29,742 nucleotides of DNA from UBA5287 sp041672395. GTDB lineage: Bacteria > Bacteroidota > Bacteroidia > Bacteroidales > Dysgonomonadaceae. The notes under the pieces were generated by a model. It saw nothing but the letters and a program-made list of their open reading frames with translations. It was not told the DNA's origin and did not search any database. Position numbers and translations under genes: made by a program. Of the stretch, positions 25,133 to 29,742 are shown in pieces. The stretch's first letter is position 1. Each line of letters starts with the position of its first letter. The DNA lies in the NCBI GenBank assembly GCA_041672395.1, contig JBAYZS010000027.1:1-29742 (forward strand), in the 5' to 3' direction.

Positions 25133-26305
25133 ATGAACACTCAACGATACGACCAACGCGGAGTTTCCGCTTCAAAAGAAGATGTGCACAATGCAATTAA
25201 AAATATCGATAAAGGAATATATCCCAAAGCATTTTGTAAAATAATTCCTGACTATTTAGCAAATGATCCACATTATTGTAATATCATGCATGCTGATGGT
25301 GCTGGAACTAAATCTTCACTGGCTTATATTTATTGGCGTGAAACTGGCGATATTTCTGTTTGGAAAGGTATTGCTCAGGATGCATTAATAATGAACATTG
25401 ACGATCTTCTATGCGTTGGAGCAACAGACAATATTTTATTGTCTTCTACAATTGGTAGAAACAAGAATTTAATTCCAGGTGAAGTCATATCAGCTATTAT
25501 AAATGGTACAAATGATTTATGTGAAGAGCTTTCTAGTCTTGGAGTACATATTTATCCAACTGGTGGTGAAACAGCAGATGTTGGTGATCTTGTGCGTACA
25601 ATTATAGTAGATAGTACTGTAACTTGCAGAATGAAACGTAAAGAAGTTATTGATAATGCAAATATTCAAGCTGGAGATGTCATCGTTGGACTTTCATCAT
25701 TTGGAAAAGCAACTTACGAAAATAATTATAATGGTGGTATGGGAAGCAATGGATTGACTTCAGCACGCCACGATGTTTTTGCAAAATATCTAGCTCATAA
25801 GTATCCCGAAAGTTATGATTCAATGATTCCGTCTGAATTGGTTTATTCAGGTAATTTGAATCTAACAGACGAAATTGATAATCTGGGTATTGATGCAGGA
25901 AAATTGGTGTTATCCCCTACCCGCACTTATTCACCTGTTATATCGTTAATACTGAATGAATTAAGACCATTTATTCACGGCATGGTTCACTGTTCTGGTG
26001 GAGGCCAAACAAAAATTTTGCATTTTTTAAGTGATGGACTAAAAGTAATAAAAAATAATCTATTCCCTACACCTCCGCTTTTTAATATTATTAAAAATCA
26101 ATCAGATACAGATTGGAAAGAAATGTTCAAAGTGTATAATATGGGTCATAGATTGGAAATTTATCTACCTGAAGAAATTGCTACTCGAGTAATTGAAATT
26201 TCAAATTCATTTAATATTGATGCTCAAATAATTGGACAAGTTGAGAAGTCCGTAAAAAGAGAACTAATTATCGAAAGCGAAAAGGGTAAATACATTTATC
26301 AATAA
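25133..26305 (+). CDS. purM: AIR synthase (phosphoribosylformylglycinamidine cyclo-ligase)
   Basis: The product has 390 residues. It opens with RYDQRGVSASKEDVHNAI and carries the PurM/AIR synthase core: HADGAGTKSSLAY at 53-65, QDALIMNIDDLLCVGA at 82-97, YPTGGETADVGDLVRT near 142-157, and GMVHCSGGGQTK near 283-294. These residues bind ATP and the amidine substrate in the ring closure that forms 5-aminoimidazole ribonucleotide in purine synthesis. The sequence is the divergent Bacteroidota type, about 40 residues longer than E. coli PurM. It leads an operon with prfA and pyrF, a common order in Bacteroidia. The product is cytosolic. Confidence 0.92.
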   Translation: MNTQRYDQRGVSASKEDVHNAIKNIDKGIYPKAFCKIIPDYLANDPHYCNIMHADGAGTKSSLAYIYWRETGDISVWKGIAQDALIMNIDDLLCVGATDNILLSSTIGRNKNLIPGEVISAIINGTNDLCEELSSLGVHIYPTGGETADVGDLVRTIIVDSTVTCRMKRKEVIDNANIQAGDVIVGLSSFGKATYENNYNGGMGSNGLTSARHDVFAKYLAHKYPESYDSMIPSELVYSGNLNLTDEIDNLGIDAGKLVLSPTRTYSPVISLILNELRPFIHGMVHCSGGGQTKILHFLSDGLKVIKNNLFPTPPLFNIIKNQSDTDWKEMFKVYNMGHRLEIYLPEEIATRVIEISNSFNIDAQIIGQVEKSVKRELIIESEKGKYIYQ

Positions 26306-26318
26306 ACAATTCATAGAT

Positions 26319-26405
26319 ATGAATGGAAAGCGACAAAATTGGATAATTAATGGCATAGTCTGGGCAATTATAATTTTTGGAACTTTTAATTGGCTTTCTG
26401 TTTAA
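26319..26405 (+). CDS. Possible 28-residue single-span membrane peptide
   Basis: ATG 26319 opens a frame of 28 codons ending TAA 26403-26405 between purM and prfA. The peptide reads MNGKRQNWIINGIVWAIIIF followed by GTFNWLSV: a basic N-terminus then one hydrophobic span of about 18 residues, as in small membrane proteins. It is 13 bases after purM and 50 before prfA, so it would be in the operon. No family is recognised. A chance open frame of this length is easy in AT-rich DNA, so support is the composition and placement only. Confidence 0.35.
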   Translation: MNGKRQNWIINGIVWAIIIFGTFNWLSV

Positions 26406-26455
26406 AACCCAGAACTACAAATAAAATTGAATTTGTTTAGAATCGAGTTGATCAA

Positions 26456-27541
26456 ATGACTGAAAATATATTATTAAATAAAACTGAACATTTAGTCCAT
26501 AGATTTGAAGAGATTAGTACTTTAATCACTGATCCCTCTATTATTGCTGATATGGATCGTTATATCAAATTAAATAAAGAATATAGCGAACTCCAAAAAA
26601 TTATCACTGCAAGAAAAGAATATATAGATGTACTTAATTCGATAAAAGATGCAAAAAACATCCTTGAAAATGAATCTGATTCAGAGATCAGACAACTAGC
26701 AAATGATGAACTTTCTTCAAATATTCCAAAAGTTCAAGATTTGGAAGAAAAAATCAAAATGTTGTTAATTCCTGCTAATCTAGAGGATGCTAAAAATGTA
26801 GTAATGGAAATTCGTGGAGGTACAGGTGGAGATGAAGCATCCATATTTGCAGGCGATCTTTTTAAAATGTATATCAAATTTTGCGAATCCAAAGGTTGGA
26901 AAACTGAAGTCTCGAGTTTTACAGAAGGAACTTCTGGCGGATTTAAAGAAATAATTTTTACAGTTACTGGTACTGACGTGTATGGAATATTAAAGTATGA
27001 ATCAGGTGTTCATCGAGTACAACGTATACCAGCTACTGAAACACAAGGGCGTATTCATACTTCTGCTGCTACTGTTGCTGTACTCCCTGAAGCTGAAGAA
27101 TTTGATGTAGAACTGAATCCTGCTGATATTGATTTTCATACTGCAAGGTCAAGTGGTGCAGGTGGTCAGAATGTCAATAAAGTAGAAACAAAAGTTCAAC
27201 TCACTCACAAACCTACTGGTATTGTTGTGATTTGTCAACAAGCTCGCTCTCAATTACAAAATAGAGAGTTGGCAATGCAGATGTTACGTACTAAACTATA
27301 TGATATTGAGTTGAATAAACGACAAGGAGACATTGCTTCACTTCGCAAAACAATGGTTTCCACTGGTGATCGTTCTGCAAAAATCAGAACATATAACTAT
27401 CCTCAAGGACGCATAACAGATCATAGAATAAATTATACAATTTATAACTTAGCGGCCTTCATGGATGGAGAAATTCAGTCTGTCATTAATCAACTGATTA
27501 TTTCAGAAAATGCTGAAAGAATGAAAGAATCCGAAATATAA
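26456..27541 (+). CDS. prfA: Peptide chain release factor 1
   Basis: The product has 361 residues, the normal RF1 length. The codon-recognition motif is PAT (192-194, in RIPATETQGR), as in RF1, reading UAA and UAG, and not the SPF of RF2. The catalytic GGQ (236-238, in SSGAGGQNVNKVETKV) positions water for peptidyl-tRNA hydrolysis; its Gln is the PrmC methylation site in relatives. The N-terminal helical domain, which contacts the ribosome, is present. It is the standard class I release factor of the cytosol and belongs to the purM-pyrF transcript. Confidence 0.96.
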   Translation: MTENILLNKTEHLVHRFEEISTLITDPSIIADMDRYIKLNKEYSELQKIITARKEYIDVLNSIKDAKNILENESDSEIRQLANDELSSNIPKVQDLEEKIKMLLIPANLEDAKNVVMEIRGGTGGDEASIFAGDLFKMYIKFCESKGWKTEVSSFTEGTSGGFKEIIFTVTGTDVYGILKYESGVHRVQRIPATETQGRIHTSAATVAVLPEAEEFDVELNPADIDFHTARSSGAGGQNVNKVETKVQLTHKPTGIVVICQQARSQLQNRELAMQMLRTKLYDIELNKRQGDIASLRKTMVSTGDRSAKIRTYNYPQGRITDHRINYTIYNLAAFMDGEIQSVINQLIISENAERMKESEI

Positions 27542-27591
27542 ATTTTAAATAAATATACATAAAAGTTTTTTTGTATAAATTGCCAATATAT

Positions 27592-28416
27592 ATGAATAAA
27601 TCTCAACTTTTTGATCAAATTCTGCGTAAGCAATCTTTCTTATGTGTAGGTTTAGATACTGATATAAAGAAGGTTCCCGAACATTTACTCGATTCAAATG
27701 ATCCAATATATAATTTCAATAAAGCTATAATTAACGCTACTGCTCCTTATTGCGTGGCTTATAAACCAAACTTAGCTTTTTATGAAGATTCTGGACTACA
27801 AGGTTGGTTAGCTTTCGAAAAAACTGTAGCATATATTAAACAACGATATCCAGACATGTTGATAATTGCCGATGCTAAACGAGGAGATATAGGTAACACT
27901 AGTCAACTTTATGCCCATACTTTTTTCAATAATATGAAAGTTGATGCTTTAACTGTTGCACCTTATATGGGTGAAGATAGCATTAGACCATTTCTCGGCT
28001 ACCACGAAAAATGGGTTGTTTTATTAGCATTAACTAGCAACAAAGGTTCAATTGATTTTCAACTAACAGAGGATGCAACAGGGGAAAAACTTTTTGAAAA
28101 AGTATTACGTATTTCTAAATCTTGGGCCACAGACGAACAAATGATGTATGTGGTAGGTGCCACTCAAGGTGAATTATTTGAAGATGTTAGAAAAATAGTA
28201 CCAAACCATTTCCTTCTAGTTCCAGGAATTGGTGCACAAGGAGGATCATTGGAAGAGGTATGCCAGTATGGAATGAATAAGACTTGTGGTCTATTAGTGA
28301 ATTCATCTCGAGGAATTATATATGCAGATTCATCAGAATATTTTGATGAATCTGCACAAATTGAAGCCAAAAAAATACAAATGAAAATGAAACAAATGCT
28401 TGAAAAATATCTTTAG
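27592..28416 (+). CDS. pyrF: Orotidine 5'-phosphate decarboxylase, type 2
   Basis: I use ATG 27592 (MNKSQLFDQILRKQ), giving 274 residues; the frame reaches to a TTG seven codons upstream without family similarity. The catalytic array DAKRGDIGNT holds Asp94, Lys96 and Asp99, the D-x-K-x-x-D charge network that expels CO2 from OMP to form UMP in the last step of pyrimidine synthesis. The phosphate-binding LVPGIGAQGGS (near 208-218) and VNSSRGIIYA (near 236-245) are present. The length and the FLCVGLDTD start match the type 2 subfamily (about 275 residues), longer than the E. coli type. It is co-transcribed with prfA (50-base gap). Confidence 0.95.
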   Translation: MNKSQLFDQILRKQSFLCVGLDTDIKKVPEHLLDSNDPIYNFNKAIINATAPYCVAYKPNLAFYEDSGLQGWLAFEKTVAYIKQRYPDMLIIADAKRGDIGNTSQLYAHTFFNNMKVDALTVAPYMGEDSIRPFLGYHEKWVVLLALTSNKGSIDFQLTEDATGEKLFEKVLRISKSWATDEQMMYVVGATQGELFEDVRKIVPNHFLLVPGIGAQGGSLEEVCQYGMNKTCGLLVNSSRGIIYADSSEYFDESAQIEAKKIQMKMKQMLEKYL

Positions 28417-28437
28417 TAGCTTATAAGAATAAATAAA

Positions 28438-29658
28438 ATGCAAAAACGGAAAATCATTAATGATCCTGTCTTTGGATTTATTAATTTACCTAGTAATTTT
28501 GTGTACGAGATAATCCAACACCCATATTTACAACGATTAAATCGTATTCGGCAACTAGGATTGGCTTCTTTTGTATACCCAGGTGCTCAACACACACGCT
28601 TTCATCATTCTATTGGTGCGATGTACTTAATGAGAGAAGCATTAAATAATCTTAGATTGAAAGGACATAGCATTAGTGAAAATGAGTACAATAGTTCGTT
28701 AGCTGCAATCCTTTTACATGATGTTGGTCATGGTCCCTTTTCTCATTTGTTGGAACATACTTTAGTGAAAAACGTACATCACGAAATTCTTTCTTTATTG
28801 CTTATGAAGCAAATCAATAAAGAATTAAATGGTAAACTTGACACAGCAATAGCTATTTTCACTGATAATTATCCTAAACGTTTTTTGCACCAACTTGTCA
28901 GTGGACAACTTGATGTAGATCGATTAGATTATCTACGACGCGACAGTTTTTTTACAGGAGTAAATGAAGGAAATATTGGATCAGCACGTATCATTAAAAT
29001 GCTGAATGTGAAGGATGATAAGCTCGTTGTAGAATCAAAAGGAATATATTCAATCGAAAATTTTCTAATGTCTCGTCGTTTGATGTATTGGCAGGTTTAT
29101 CTTCACAAAACATTAGTGGCATCCGAAAAGATGCTTATTAATATTTTATCTCGAGCACGAGAACTTATTCAAAAAGGTGAAAAATTGTTTGCATCCCCTT
29201 CTCTCGCCTACTTTCTTGAAAATGAAGTTAATTGTAGTGATTTTGAAAATAGCGGCAAAGCATTAAAATGTTTTGTCAATTTGGATGACAATGATATATG
29301 GACAGCTTTAAAAGTTTGGAAAGACCATTCAGATCCCGTTTTTTCAGAATTATGCAAAGGAATGGTGAATAGGAAACTTTTTAAAATTATTGTTTCCGAT
29401 TCACCTATCGATAAAACTCTTGTAAGATCTAAATTGAAATTTTACAAAGAGAAATTCCAAATTTCTGATAATGACGCTTCTTATTTTATTTCCTTAGATG
29501 TAATGGAAACTAACATGTACAATGAAGAAGATGATAGTATAGACATAATTTACAAAGATGGTACGGTAAAAGACATCTCAAAAGCATCAGATATGTTGAA
29601 TATTGAACTATTATCAAAGAAAGTGGTAAAGTATTATTTTGCTTATTTAAGTGACTAG
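28438..29658 (+). CDS. HD-domain phosphohydrolase (dNTPase/SAMHD1-like)
   Basis: The product has 406 residues. It has the HD-family metal ligands: HTRFHHSIGA (His56 or His57), HD at 94-95 in LLHDVGHGPFSH, and Asp159 in SGQLDVDRLDYLRRD, a segment typical of the SAMHD1/YwfO group of deoxynucleotide triphosphohydrolases. The C-terminal half is helical with a final mixed segment and no other recognised domain. Relatives of this size hydrolyse dNTPs or nucleotide-like phosphoesters in the cytosol; the substrate here is not proven. It starts 21 bases after pyrF and so ends the operon. It has no signal or membrane segment. Confidence 0.88.
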   Translation: MQKRKIINDPVFGFINLPSNFVYEIIQHPYLQRLNRIRQLGLASFVYPGAQHTRFHHSIGAMYLMREALNNLRLKGHSISENEYNSSLAAILLHDVGHGPFSHLLEHTLVKNVHHEILSLLLMKQINKELNGKLDTAIAIFTDNYPKRFLHQLVSGQLDVDRLDYLRRDSFFTGVNEGNIGSARIIKMLNVKDDKLVVESKGIYSIENFLMSRRLMYWQVYLHKTLVASEKMLINILSRARELIQKGEKLFASPSLAYFLENEVNCSDFENSGKALKCFVNLDDNDIWTALKVWKDHSDPVFSELCKGMVNRKLFKIIVSDSPIDKTLVRSKLKFYKEKFQISDNDASYFISLDVMETNMYNEEDDSIDIIYKDGTVKDISKASDMLNIELLSKKVVKYYFAYLSD

Positions 29659-29695
29659 TTTTTAACACTAGTGTCCCATTAAAATTGGGACGTTA
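29659..29695. repeat. Two short inverted repeats at the right boundary (possible IS end)
   Basis: ACTAGT-TTTTAAC-ACTAGT (about 29654-29672) is followed by GTCCCA-TTAAAAT-TGGGAC (29673-29691), each a six-base-pair inverted repeat. Neither is followed by a T run on the plus strand. Their position just outside a minus-strand transposase-like C-terminus suggests a terminal inverted repeat region of an insertion sequence. Confidence 0.3.
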
Positions 29696-29742
29696 TTAAT
29701 AATCAAATAAACTTGGCCCATTAGGTCCAAATCGTTCTTTGT
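29696..29742 (-). CDS. Possible transposase, last 14 codons (cut by window edge)
   Basis: A minus-strand open frame enters from the right edge and ends at TAA (29696-29698). It reads KERFGPNGPSLFDY then stop. An ending of the FG.N.PSLFD(Y/F) kind is seen in Bacteroidota insertion-sequence transposases, but only 14 residues are present and the IS family cannot be named. The neighbouring inverted repeats support the idea weakly. Confidence 0.4.
   Translation of the reverse strand, partial: KERFGPNGPSLFDY

Noticed and set aside
27571..27591. TTG start for pyrF
   Set aside because: Family similarity starts at ATG 27592 (MNKSQLFDQI).
29673..29691. Rho-independent terminator after the HD gene
   Set aside because: The stem is only six pairs and no T run follows on the plus strand. 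An IS end is more likely.

Overview
The window is chromosomal DNA of a Bacteroidota bacterium, most likely order Bacteroidales. Supporting signs are AT-rich sequence, almost no Shine-Dalgarno sequences, several -7 promoter motifs of the form TAnnTTTG, a GH92-type alpha-mannosidase tail, Bacteroidota families (DUF6132, DUF4230, DUF4105/Lnb-like), a long SecA with lineage-type insertions, and the order purM-prfA-pyrF. The genus cannot be fixed from sequence alone; a Paludibacter/Dysgonomonas-like relative is a guess.

Layout. (1) 1-108: C-terminal tail of a GH92-like glycosidase. (2) 305-3103: exported M16 zinc protease, facing (3) an exported PHP-family phosphoesterase (3255-4352, minus) across a bidirectional hairpin. 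(4) 4515-6024, minus: a four-gene operon of ArsR-type repressor, DUF6132 membrane protein, thioredoxin with a lipoprotein signal, and DUF302 protein. Its promoter carries a -7 box and a near-perfect ArsR-type operator. (5) 6256-11678, plus: a sugar-processing operon of a Tat-exported Gfo/Idh/MocA oxidoreductase, a HEAT-repeat protein with two DUF1080 domains that is broken by a one-base frameshift, and a single-domain DUF1080 protein. The combination fits oxidation of glycosides to 3-keto forms followed by cleavage outside the cytoplasm. (6) 11749-13854, minus: DUF4230 membrane protein and CinA. (7) 13998-14261: zinc-free ribosomal protein bL31 with its own terminator. (8) 14429-20661: envelope/secretion run of a DUF4105/Lnb-like membrane protein, an alkaline-phosphatase-superfamily protein that has lost most metal ligands, and SecA. 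(9) 20904-24830: GyrA and a TPR protein. (10) 25133-29658: purM, a possible 28-residue membrane peptide, prfA, pyrF and an HD-domain phosphohydrolase. (11) 29659-29742: hairpins and what looks like the last 14 codons of a minus-strand transposase, suggesting an insertion sequence begins at the right edge.

Most of the window is housekeeping. The parts most worth a second look are the degenerate phosphatase-fold protein between the Lnb-like gene and secA, the frameshifted HEAT-DUF1080 gene in the keto-glycoside operon, and the ArsR/thioredoxin operon with its operator and its possible dual thioredoxin start. I did not find a clearly new multi-gene system, CRISPR array, tRNA or rRNA.
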